From Oxyruncus cristatus (lineage: Eukaryota; Chordata; Aves; Passeriformes; Cotingidae), in assembly GCA_013399855.1 (NCBI GenBank), contig VXAY01001956.1:108880-172879 (forward strand): a DNA stretch of 64,000 nt, given 5' to 3'. A program made the position numbers and the translations under genes. The notes beneath the pieces are model-generated. The model had not been told where the DNA came from. It saw nothing but the letters and a program-made list of their open reading frames with translations, and searched no databases. Shown one piece after another: positions 33,411 through 45,200 of this stretch. Each line of letters begins with the position of its first letter. Positions within the stretch are counted from its first letter, which is position 1.

Positions 33411-34390
33411 TTAGATTAGCAATTTTTCTGAAAAGAACAGAGACCTCTGGGCTTGGTTAGGTGGAATTTTATCTCAAATAAATAAATAAACAAGCTAAGT
33501 CACATTTAACGAAAGAAATGTGTTTAGGTAGCTGGAATAGCTCAAATAACCCACAGTCTTTAACCTGTTAAGTAATGCATTAAAAAACTCTCTCCACGAT
33601 AAATTCCACTGTGGTCTGTGATAAAACATTACTGTAGAATGAAAGTGAATTACAGACATGCTTGATAGTGGGGAAACATTCAAATATAGCGGACAGAAAA
33701 CAAAAATTATTTTACCTTTCATGGGGTCTTATTATTTATCTTGCTGTGTTTCCTAATTAATTGACAATATTGATGTTTACACAGGGATTTGCTCCTTTCC
33801 AACTTTGCTTGATCCTGTGAAGAAGTCGGAATGCTGCATTTGTAGTATCACATTTATTGCCATGGCAACAGTCAGGGATTTCACGAACACTAATTAGGGT
33901 TGGCAGCTTGGAATGTTTTCAGTACGGTCCCATATAATTTTCCCTCTTTTATCCGTTTCTCATTATGCCTTACTTCAACGATTGACTTCTTCAGCATGTA
34001 TACAGGTTTTTTCCCCTGTGACCTCAGGATTCAGTTAATACCTTCTCTGATTTACAGCCACCTTTCTTACACCTCCACGCACACACAGTTAAGAAGTTAC
34101 TTCAGTCCTACCTGAATTTGTGTTAAGCTCTATTTCTTACAGTTTAAATTAATCCAAGTTTCAGTACAACCAGCTGGCTTCTATGCCAGCATGTGCAAAA
34201 GTAGTAAGGAAAGGTATGGAGAATTAGCTGTATCTTCCAAACTACTTTAAAGGTGGATGCTAAATCTTGCTCAAGGCAGAGTACAAGCCTTCTGTTCACA
34301 GAAGCTTAAGTTCTGTGAAAGTCCAAAGATCATATTAAATATTTTAATTCAAGCATATAAAAAGCATTTCTAGACATTTACTATGTAATA
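33411..34390. other. Unique intergenic DNA with a perfect X-box-like palindrome
   Basis: A non-repetitive stretch between two CR1 copies, including a short AAATAAATAAATAAAC run near 33,476. The 12-base palindrome TTGCCATGGCAA lies at 33,857-33,868. No gene is evident. Confidence 0.5.
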
Positions 34391-35168
34391 GTGGGAAGAG
34401 TTGGGTCAGCACGAGCCTCATGAAGTTCAACAGGGCCAAGTGCAAAGTCTTGCACCTGGGTCAATCCCAAACAGAGGTACAGGCTGGGCGACAAGTCGAT
34501 TGGAAGCAGCCCTATGGAGAAGGACCTAGCACTACTGGTGGATGAAAAACTGAATATGAGCCTACAACGTGTGCTCGAAGCCCAGAAAGACAACAGTATC
34601 CTGGGATGAATCAACAAAAGCATGGCCAGCAGGTTAAGGGCGGTGATCCTTCCTCTCCACTCCTGGGAGATCCCACCTGGAGTATTGTGCTCTGGTGAGG
34701 GCCCTCAACACAAGAAGGACGTTGAACTGCTTGAGTGGGTCCACAAGAGGAAAGGAAAGATGATCAGGGGCTGGAGCAGCTCCCCCATGAGCGCAGGCTG
34801 AGAGAGCTGTGGTTGTTCAGCCTGGAGGAGAGGCCTTGGGGAGACCTTGTGGTGGCCTTCTGGTATTTTAAGGAGGCCTAAGAAGAAAAGATGGGGAGGG
34901 ACTCTATCTGGGAGTGTAGCGATAGGACAAGGGGTAATGGTTTTAAACTGATAAAGGGTAAATTTATATTGGATATTAGGAAGAAATTCCCTTCTCTGAG
35001 GGTGATGAGACACTGGAACAGGTTGCCCAGAGAAGTACTCAAGGTCAGGTTGGATGGGGCTTTGAGCAGTTTGGTCTAGTGGAAGGTGTCCTTGCTCATG
35101 GCAGGGGTGTTAGAAATAGATGATCTTTAAGGTCCCTTTCAACTCAAACCACTCTGTGATTCTGTGAC
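34391..35168 (+). mobile_element. CR1 LINE 3' fragment
   Basis: The sequence includes CTCATGAAGTTCAACAGGGCCAAG, TGGAGTATTGTGCTCTGG, GAGAGCTGTGGTTGTTCAGCC and AACAGGTTGCCCAGAGAAGT. These are in the fixed order of the CR1 ORF2 end and 3' UTR. It terminates with CACTCTGTGATTCTGTGA, the CR1 3' octamer repeat. It is truncated and carries many indels. Confidence 0.9.
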
Positions 35169-36089
35169 TAATCATGTATTACGGTTATCCAGTTGAGTTA
35201 GTGTCCTCATTTACTCAAAAGTCTTATCAAACCCTGTGTTGGTAGTGAACTCTTGATCATTTCAAAAAGCAAAATGTATTCATTTGTTAACAAAGAATGG
35301 AGGCAAATTTATGATGACATCACCAGCAAGAGGGGAGGTTTTACTTCACTATGTATGCTCAGGGTGAGAGAGAGATGTCTCTACTATGCACAGTAAGATT
35401 CCCATTCTGCAGTTCACTTTAGAACGAGTCCCACACCGTTGTCAAACTGGCTTCCCAATAACAACGATATCCAAACAAAACCAAGGAGAGAAAATATTCC
35501 AGTATTGCCCTAATTTGGAAAAGAAGATGATAAATCACATTGGTAAGAGTATATTTATATCCCAAGACACTACAAATGACTAGAAAGCAAGAGAAAAATA
35601 ATGGAACTACCTGAACCATCTTCATTAGGTTACAGATGAAATCATATAATTTGTTTCTAATACAAAAATAGTTTTGTACATCATCAACAGAAAACAAGTA
35701 TTCAAAGAATAAACTCTGAGTGTGATCATCATCGTCTTTCCCTATGTGATGGGGAGGTAAAAAACCTTTAAATGATGGAAAAAATGTCTCAGAAGGTATG
35801 AAAGAACTGAGAGTTGGTCTTGATGGTAAATTACTGAATCTTTTTAAATTATAGTTGAAAACCAGAGAAGAATTACTATACTGAATAAGGAGTTCTTAAT
35901 GAAATAAATGTTAAAAAACAAACAAAATACTTAGATTGGACGTTCAAGCTGAAAGTGAACCATTGGAAGAAGCCCTATATTCCAACAGACACTAAAACAA
36001 GCTAACAATAACATCTAAAGAATGCCTTTAACTGAAAAAAAGCCTATTGCCTCAGAAGTTTATGTTTTGCCTCCCTGTTTTTGAGGAAA
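35169..36089. other. Intergenic DNA, nothing recognised
   Basis: AT-rich sequence between a CR1 copy and the large inverted repeat. No ORF with family similarity was found. Confidence 0.6.
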
Positions 36090-36626
36090 GACTGCACTGT
36101 GCCAGCTTGCTCAGTTTTTGATGACACCTCCCGCTGCAGTTCACTGCAAGGATCAGTTTTAAAACCTAGTCCTAATGCTTTTGAGAAATTTGAACCCAGA
36201 GCCCTCCAGCCTTTGGGACTTCATTTTCACGACTAAAATTTTGTTCCCCCTACCCTTAGTTTCAAAGGGCATGATCAAACTCATGGCAGGGCTCTTTGTA
36301 AGCTTTGTGAACTGGGCCACAGTCAAGAATTTCCACCCTGAGTAATTTTATTACATGAAGTTTCCTGCCTGCTGTACTGAGCTGTGCAATATTCAGCATG
36401 GACATCTGCTTTTCATCTGATTGCTAAAGCTAAGCCTGGTGGACAACTGCCCCTTTGAAATTAAGGAGTTGAGGAAAAAATTTTAGTCGTGAAAATAAAC
36501 TGCCAAAGCTGGAGGGCTCTGGGTTCAAATTTTACAGAAGTACCGGTCTCTGTCTTAAACTGATCTCTTGAGGGAAGCACAGTGGAAAGTGTTTCCATCG
36601 ACTGGGCAAGCTGACGCAGTTCAGTC
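36090..36626. repeat. Long imperfect inverted repeat (foldback element)
   Basis: The left arm at 36,090-36,272 pairs with the right arm at 36,446-36,626 around a 173-base loop. The best block is near 36,190-36,250 against 36,475-36,532, where TTTGAACCCAGAGCCCTCCAGC and TTTTCACGACTAAAATTTT recur in reverse complement. Pairing extends outward through GATCAGTTT and CAGCTTGC. Arms differ by many substitutions and small indels, so the structure is old. It could be a MITE with long terminal inverted repeats, or an inverted duplication. No transposase is present, and I do not recognise the family. Confidence 0.8.
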
Positions 36627-37264
36627 TTTTGGAAAGCAAATCAGGATCTATTGCATGTTCAGACGCAGAACTTTAGACCACTTTAGACCTAAGTAGTAGC
36701 TTTCAGTGGAAGACTTCTGAAGGTAAGTTATCAAAGATGGCTAAACCTGAGAAACTGAAAATATAGACATCATGAACTTAACTGAAATCTTCAAATTCTC
36801 TTACAAAATGTGAGGGTTTTTTTTAAAAAAAGGTTGTTTTACTCCATGCATTCAAAACAGCCTCTCTTTCCAAGGATGGAGTTGTTAACGCGACACAAAA
36901 AGGCTTCAGAACCATGCTGCCGGCCCCTCAGGAGCAGAAAAAAAAGATCACAGAAATCTAATAAGTATGGTGGAAAGTGCTATTTGGTGTTGGCATTTTC
37001 CACTTTTCCACACTGAGTTATTCTCACAGCTCAAGTAGAGGCCTGGGTTCAGTCTGGGCTGCCATGTCATTTGGGCTGCAGCTTCGCAGATGAATAGTTG
37101 GCACATGGCAGAACTTCTGTCAGCAGCAGACACACCATGCCCGCCCACTTCTTCCCTCTGTGGTGCCTTCCCTTCCTTGGGTCAGTGGCAGTGATTGTTG
37201 TTAATGGGAGGAGAAACAGCACGAAACTCGTCTGGATTAAAAGCAACATGGTTTTTTTTGCCAG
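36627..37264. other. Intergenic DNA, nothing recognised
   Basis: No gene or classifiable repeat. A short T/A run lies near 36,815-36,840. Confidence 0.5.
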
Positions 37265-37810
37265 GTGGAAGTCTTGCTGTGCTCCTGTGAGACCTCACCT
37301 GGAGTACTGCATCCAGCTATGGGGTCCTTGGTATAAGACAGACATGGACCTCTTGGAGAGGGTTTAGAGGAGATCCATGAAAATGATTAGAGGAATGGAG
37401 CACCTCTCCTGTGAGGACTAGTTGAGAGAGCTGGGGTTGTTCAACCTGCAGAAGAGAAGGCTCTGGGGAGACCTGATTGCAGCCTTTCAATACAGAAAGA
37501 AGACTTAGAAGAAAGACAGAGAGGGACTTTGTACTAAGGCCTGTAGCGACAGGACAAGGGGCAGTGCTTTCAAACTGAAAGAAGGTAAGTTTAGATTGGA
37601 CTCTTTACAAAAAGCATGGTGAGATACTGGAACAGGTTGCCCAGAGAAGCTGTGCATGCTCCATCCCTGGAAGTGTTCAAGGCCAGGCTGGATGGAACTT
37701 TGAGCAATCTGGTCTAGCGGAAGGTGTCCCTGCCCATAGCAGAGGGGTTGGACTAGGTGATCTGTAAAGGTCCTATTCAACTCCAAATCATTCTGTGGTT
37801 CTGTGATTCC
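37265..37810 (+). mobile_element. CR1 LINE 3' fragment
   Basis: Diagnostic text includes GAGACCTCACCTGGAGTACTGC, GAGAGCTGGGGTTGTTCAACC, GGAACAGGTTGCCCAGAGAAG and CTCCAAATCATTCTGTGGTTCTGTGATTC at the end. The first translated part, VRPHLEYCIQLWGPWYKTDMDLLERV, is the C-terminal CR1 ORF2 motif and is followed by a stop. It is 5'-truncated like the neighbouring copies. Confidence 0.92.
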
Positions 37811-39014
37811 TGCCCTTTCCTTACAGGTCTGCAATGCTATTTATATACACCTATTTACCCATTTGCTGCCAGGATACTTTGGCCTAATTTTTATATCTAC
37901 GATATACCCATAGTGTCAAATAGAAGCAAAAATATCCATGTGTACTTTTTTGGAATCTTGCTGCCATACATTATTTGCATGGGAGTAGCCAGCAGAACTC
38001 CCAATTGAAATAAGGGGCCCATTGTGCCAAATTCTCTTCACATTCGTAATTGGAAACATCCACAGACACCTCCTGCTTCAAAGACATTTACAATAAATGA
38101 AACAAGACAGAAGAAAAAATATTATAGTTGCTGTATGGATAGAGCTTTTATGGACAGAGGCATTTAGAGACTTGTTCTGTAATATGCCAACTTCGGAAAA
38201 GTTAAGAAGTTAATCCAGATCCTACCATACTAGCTTATTGCTTTAAAAAATATATCCTTCCTCTCATGCCATGAGTCAGCATGTTTTTCCAAAAGAGTGC
38301 TTTCAGACTAACAATTGTCAAATTGCTTGGGGAGACTCTAACTTGACATATTTAGTACGTTCTTCCCACATCCCTCACAGAAGCCCACAGATGTCAGCTC
38401 TGATCAGAATCATCCAGGACTGCAAAACCCATCAGGTTTGCAGGGCTAGGAGACATGTTAAAATGGTCTAAACAGTAAATCCTTCAAATAAGTGATTCTG
38501 CGCTTAGAGAGAGACACATGAAGCTGGAAAGGACAGCATTTCTAACAGTATGCCCTAAAATAACAGCCTAGTTATTGGTCCAATATTGGTTTTAAACCTA
38601 GACATTTCTAGACCATGGGAGCTCTTTTGGAAGTGGACTACTGATTTGAATCTTGAATTGTAGACCATGCCCCCATTGTGAAGACCTGTCGCCATCAAGT
38701 CAGTGGAGTCCAAACCAGTCATGCAAACCTGCATAACATATAAAGCAAAGGATGTTACTGTAACTGTCTCTGTATTTATTACAATCAGAGTAGGTGGTTA
38801 AAAAAAGAAAATATCATGTAAGAGGTTTGTTTTCAATACTCTTAGAAGAGTGATTTATGACACTGGACATTTAAAAGATGTTAATTTAGTAGGGAGAAAA
38901 GAGGGAGAAAAAAAGTTTATATCAAAACCTATATATTGTTAGAAAGCTGAAGACCATCCACAATTGCAGAAGGTTTTAATTTTATGGATTACAAGCTCTT
39001 ATGATAGTTTTAAG

Positions 39015-39290
39015 TAAAGGTCCATCTAGCCCAGCATCCTGACAATGGCCAGGACAAACCAGAAACGGGCTGTGCAGGCTGATCATGACTTTAGGATCAC
39101 AGAGGCCTAAAGTGGTCTCCAAACCTTTTTGTTTGTGAGCCCCTATCACTAAGAACTTTTTGAGCATGCACCCACAATATAGATATATTTATTTATTTAA
39201 AAACAACATTCCTGTACAAGCGAACTTCTGTACTTTTTTCATGCACCCCAATGGACTGTTGCTTTCACAGGCATTTTGCAACCAGTACAG
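39015..39290. mobile_element. Possible ancient amniote repeat, possibly hAT-like (weak)
   Basis: GGTCCATCTAGCCCAGCATCCTG resembles a motif that recurs in reptile and bird genomes. GTGGTCTCCAAACCTTTTTG resembles the terminus of hAT/Charlie-type elements. Both are judged from memory, the sequence is highly diverged, and no terminal repeat pair or target duplication was confirmed. Confidence 0.2.
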
Positions 39291-42200
39291 GCACATTAGA
39301 TACTGGAGCTCATTCAGATGGTAAAGACCTGCCTATTTGACTACCTGTAATCATAACGCTCTTACATTTACTTTATGCACATTGGATGTGATACCAGTTA
39401 GAGACAGAAAGGGACAATTTGTCCAAGCTTAAGAATCCCTGTTGCTTTAACATGCTAGGAACATTAATTTAATGTGGGAAATGTTAACAGGAACTGGAAA
39501 TTTTTCAAGAACAATCTACTGGGATATAAAAAAAAAAAAAAGAAGCCGCAAGTTTGGAAGCAGAAAAGAGTTCATGCTGGGGAAGAAGGAATTTGTGAAA
39601 TATAGAAAATGCAGAAATCCTCGTCAAACATTAGCACAGAGAATGCAAAAAAAGGATAACAGTGGCAAACTGCAAATCTATAAAAAATTACTCTGCCGAA
39701 AACAGGTATATCAGAAAAAATCAATGGGCAACATAGTTAGAAGGAACATGTGAGAAACATGTGAGAGGAAAAAAATTCTGCACCAAATATTGGCCCATTG
39801 CTAGAAATGGGTATTATAATTTTGAACCAAGGTTCAGAAAAATTAGATGTGTTCACCACTATTTCCTTTTGATTTCAGAAGGAATCAAGAGAACAAATCT
39901 TGATAAAACACTGTAATAAAATAAAACATTGTAGAAGGACCAGAAAACCTGGCATCTAGAATGAAGAAAAATATGATGCAGGGTCAGCTGCAATTACAGA
40001 TGTACAAATCAATCAAGTCTAGAGGGAAACACACAACATGGAAAACAGGAAAAATCTCAAAGATCTTTCATTTGCCGACGTATTCCAAATATTTTAAAAG
40101 AACAGAAAGGTGACCAATAAAAATATAGATGCATTATTCAGATGCTGAGCCTGGACATGCAATGAGAAGTTTCATTTACAAGCCCACAACACAGAATTGA
40201 ACATTTAAGGTGCAATTAACAATAATCAATATGATTTCATAGAATGCAGGTCTTGTCAAACAAACCTTCTTTATTTTATCTTCTACAACTTTGTTTTGGT
40301 TCACAGTTATTTCTCTGTTTGACAATGATAGCTGTGCTAATAGAGTATATTCACAGGCCTGTGCCTTCATATCATTTGACCATGGAGTTTGAACATCACA
40401 TTATATGGAAATAAAAGGATGTAACTAGGGAATTGGTTCCTATTAGTGAACTATTTTGTCATTGCTACAGTTTCCACTCATTAAATTTGCACAGGATACG
40501 AAAACAAGTGGGATGGTAAGCAAAGAGAAATGGCAATTTGCAGAAAGTGACAAGAATTGCCTGATTAAAAAATTGCATGGAGGATATGTATTGCAGAATA
40601 AGAAATACAATCTCATGGTACTGAAAACTCGCTTCAGAGTAGGGACTCAGAGAAGCACATCATTAAGAAGACCATTATAAATTAATCTGAAACTTGTGTA
40701 GCTCATTACTTCCCAATGATGGAAGGGATGCAGGCCTTGGTGGAACCAAACAACTGAGTGCTCCCGTATGTCTGAAGTTGTAGGGCTCAGTTTAGGGATG
40801 AGTTTTCATGATCTTCATGCACAAGGTCACACTGAGTTGCCTGATGGAGGTTTTTTTCTGCTTCTGCATGAGAGGAAGCAATATTTTTCTGCAAACACTT
40901 TTTAGAAACAAGTGGTGTAAAAAAGTTTATGAAATTGTATTCAAATTTTGAATGTAACTTTCCCTTCCAACTTCATTCTCCTAATTTATTCCTTATTTCT
41001 GATTTTTATTGGCATAAATGTGTTGGGAATGTCTGTTTTCAGCTGAATTCTCAGATACAAACATGACTATTCATGTATAATTAAGAGTATGCCCTGTTCA
41101 CTAATCATTAGTAATCATGCATTCATGTGTCCAGACTCCAGTAATTAACCATGGAGCACCAAAATGGAAATGCAATTGAAGTGACCAATGCATCACAAGT
41201 AGCAAATAGTCAAAGTTAAAAACTCGTAGGCATAGACAATATTTTCCTTCTAAATCTCCAGGCCAGGTCTTTGAAAAATGAATCTATTATAAGGAATCAA
41301 GATCAGTTCATGAATGATTTTTGAACAACAGCAAAAAGGCTAAATAGTTCATCAAGTTCTAGTAATATCCATGCTAATACAGCATCGCTGGCCCAGCCAG
41401 GTACTCTATTTTTAAGTAGCAGCAGAGGTATCTCTTCACACACCACCTTGATAGATGTTCTGAGCCAAAAGACAAGACCCAATTCTCCTGCTGGTGCAAA
41501 CTGCTGTCTCCATCAGTTTTGACAGAGCTATTCCAGTTTCAGCAGCTCAAATCTAGAGTTGAGCAATAATGTTGATAGCCACAGTAATACTAAAATATCA
41601 TGGATTGCCTCTTTTCTGAAGGACACAGGTATATTAGTTTTTAATAGGTTTAATAGGCTCTGTGTACAGCTTTTATACTCAGCTATGCAGCTTACTGTAC
41701 ATATTTATACTCTGATTTCTGCGCTTCTGCTACTTCATCTTTTCAGCAGCTCCCTGTCTAGTTGAGCACTCAGTGTTTTGCTCTATTTAATTGCCAGTGG
41801 TCTGCATCAGTTAGTACACACTGACATTTCTCTTTCCTAGGGTTATCTCATGATGTGCCTGTGCCTGGAGTCATGACAAGTTTCTCTTCACGTCTGACAC
41901 CTGCATCTCATTCACATGTATCTTTTTAACTTGTTGATGTTTTTAATCTGTCCTGTATCCCACTGTGGGCAATCAATCTAGTTTTTCTCTGCATTCTGGT
42001 GGAGATCCATGGATCAGCTATGGCTTCTGTGAGGACCAGTACCACTGTGCTTCAGAAGCACTTGGTAAAAACTGCATTATCTACACTACATTTCGAGCCC
42101 ATGAAGACCCAGCTGTCCAGTCTCCACGTAAGCCTTGCTATTTTTAGTTTGGTGCCTCCTACATTTTACCTCTTGCAGATTTTCTGACATTTTATTTCAT

Positions 42201-45200
42201 TTCCTCAGTGAAAACATATGGCAAACAGATGCCTAAGCAGGGCCCCAGGCACCCATCTCTTTTTCCAGAATATCTGGGAATATTCTGAGGTTTATCCTGA
42301 TATGCATCACACTTGCAATTTATTTCAAGTGCTACCTTTTCACTGACAGGCATCCTAAACACCACCAATTTTGGAGGTATGTAATTTTAAAATCAAATTT
42401 CTGTCTCTTTTTTTTTTCCCATAGGTAACCTTGAAAACACAAATAAATTAATCACCAGGTTTTAAAGTGGTAGTGGCTGAGTATCAGTCAGAGGAAGCAA
42501 GGGTGATCTAAAGATCATCTTTCTCCTTCTCACATACACATCTCAAAATTTAAAATAATTCATCTACAAACATCAGTCTACCAGTCCCACACTAAACTTA
42601 ATGTTTTCCATACAATGGCAGGACCATGGCTCTGTCTCAGATCAAAGGGAGATGATCTGAAGACTTGAAAATGCTAAATCTATCTCTGCTTAGAAATCGC
42701 TAGTATCCTCTGAGACTGGGATTTAGCTATTTTGCATAGATTATGAGTGTGTTGAGCTTGGGCAGCAGCCTCTCACTTGCTGTGGCCAAGGCAACTATTC
42801 CATGAGAGAGAGTGTCTTCCAAACCAACGGGAAAATGGGAAAGTCTTCAGTAGAGCAATCCATCTCTGTCACACACCTTTTCCCCAGGTACTTCTCTTCC
42901 CTTTCCCATGCCTCACCCTTTGTTGTACTATCCTAGGGCAATGCATTTAAAATTAGTTTTTCAATATGTTGAAATTATTTTTGAATTTCAATAGTGTATG
43001 TGCATTCTGGAGAAAGTTTATTTTTGTAAGGGGACTAGACGTGGCTATTGGCATTCTTTCTTAAGGCTGCTTTGTAATTAATAGCTCACAAGGGACCTGA
43101 AAGCCAAGAAATAGCGTACCTGTTTTCCCTCTGCTCTGTCTCCTTCCCAGGATTCATTCATTCCAGAAACATGAAATATTAAGCACAAAATTTAAGACGC
43201 AATCATGTGTTGAGAAGAGAGCACTGAGAGCCAAACGCGTGGAAGGTGGCAGATTTACCCTTATAATTGGATCTATCTCCCAAGCATGAAGATACCCAAG
43301 GTATGTCACGATTTGCTCCAGATATCAGACATCAGGATGTAGATTTACTCACAAAATGCAAATGTTTTGATTAGAAGCTATCTAAATGAACAGGGTCTTG
43401 AGTTTATTATCGTATTTTCTCTTTCCTTTCTCATTAAAAATGTTGCCCTCTTTTGTACACAGGATGAGAATGTTGCAATGCACTGTTTTCTGCATTGATA
43501 TGCAGCAATCGAATAAGGCTGAATTAGATGATTTTACCATTTCTAGGACATCCAGCGGAAGCCGATATACAGGCTGAATGAAATTGCTCTGAAGGGTAGA
43601 GCATGTGGTCAGGAAAGACTCCCAGCTCAGAGGCCACAGAGCCTTTCAGAAGTGGTTTACTCGAATCTTGTTTCATATTTTATATCAAAATTACCTAGGG
43701 GGAAAAAAAAAAAAAGTAAAGCAACTAAATCAATGCCAAGTTGAATGTGAATTTCTTTTTCTCCCAGATAACCTATGCCAACACAAAATTATCCTGACAA
43801 ATGAAGGATCCCTTTTTGTTCCCAAAGGAAGGAAGGGCTAGAGAAAATAATGACACAGCAGCCACCATGGGTAATTCCCAAGGGATGCTTACTTTTTCTA
43901 TATCAACACATAAAGTTCCTTAAAGGCAAAGGAGCAATTTTTACTATTTTTATCAAGGAAATGCTAGAAAACACAGAAAATTTCATCACACCAGGACACG
44001 ATTATGACTGCTGGAAAGAAGTAAAGCTCTGTAGTCCTCCTGAAAGATGACTTTTTAGTCTCTTTGGAGCATCTTCTTTCCCAAACTCCAGCTGATTAGC
44101 TGCTTAGTAACAGTTGCTGATTAGCTGGGCAACAGGGGCAGCAGCTGCCTGACCAACAGTGACGGACCTGATGGAGCTGCTACCTCCAGCTGAGACCTCC
44201 CAGGCACACTCCTGCCAGCAGGACTGACAGATGCTTTTGGACCAGACATCTTTTTGCAGGGGAATGGGGGAGAAAACTCTCACTTCATCCTCTTCTCTGT
44301 AACCTCAGATGTCTCTGCAGGTGTCCTTCCTTTCCGTGCCTGAGGCTCCCTGACGCAGGCTGTTGGACCGTTTCCACCGTATTCTCTTGATAATGCTCGT
44401 CCTAATTTGCCTCAGTGTTCCTAGGCATCATTTGACTATTAATTACCAAATGTGTGCGAGCAAAGCATTTGGTAGCTTGTCTTTCCTAACCGCATGGGGC
44501 AGCTGCAGAGCAAAGGTGTCAGACTCCACTGGGTGCGGAAGAAATCGCGTGTCGCCCTGTTAGCGAGTGCCCGCTCTGCTGGCAGTCCTTCCAGGCTGTG
44601 CCAGTTTCTATTTCATCGCTGCCTACAGCACCACAGGGGCCATAGGAGAAATGTGACTGGAAAATAATGTGATTTCTGCTTTAATTAAATGAAACATTTG
44701 TATTCGTTTTTAAACTGTACAGATATTCCCCCCCCACACACCTCCTGGAATCACAGTTTTCAAAGAAAACTGATTGCCATCACATGCATTAAAAATGGTA
44801 TCTAACAATGACTTTATCAAATGCATTGGAATATCTACATTACATGCATAAATGTAACATGTTTTACCTTCTCTATTTAATCCAAAAGCTTCTTATTTTC
44901 CATCCACCCACTTGGGCACACACTTATTCATTAGGTATAAAAATGAACTGCGCACCTTAAATATATTCAGATTATTGTAAAACTGCCTCCACCTTGCTAC
45001 CAGAATTGCCAAGGTAAAAATATCCATCTCTTTCTCAAAAGATAGATGGTGATAATATAGAAACGTTTCCACTTCCAGGGTGCCTATACTAATACAGGGA
45101 GTCAATTCTATTTAAAAATAAATTCACACTTGAACAGTTGCTGTAGTCTATACATGTATTTCACACACACAGAAAAAGTTGTTTAAAAAGTTATGTAGCT

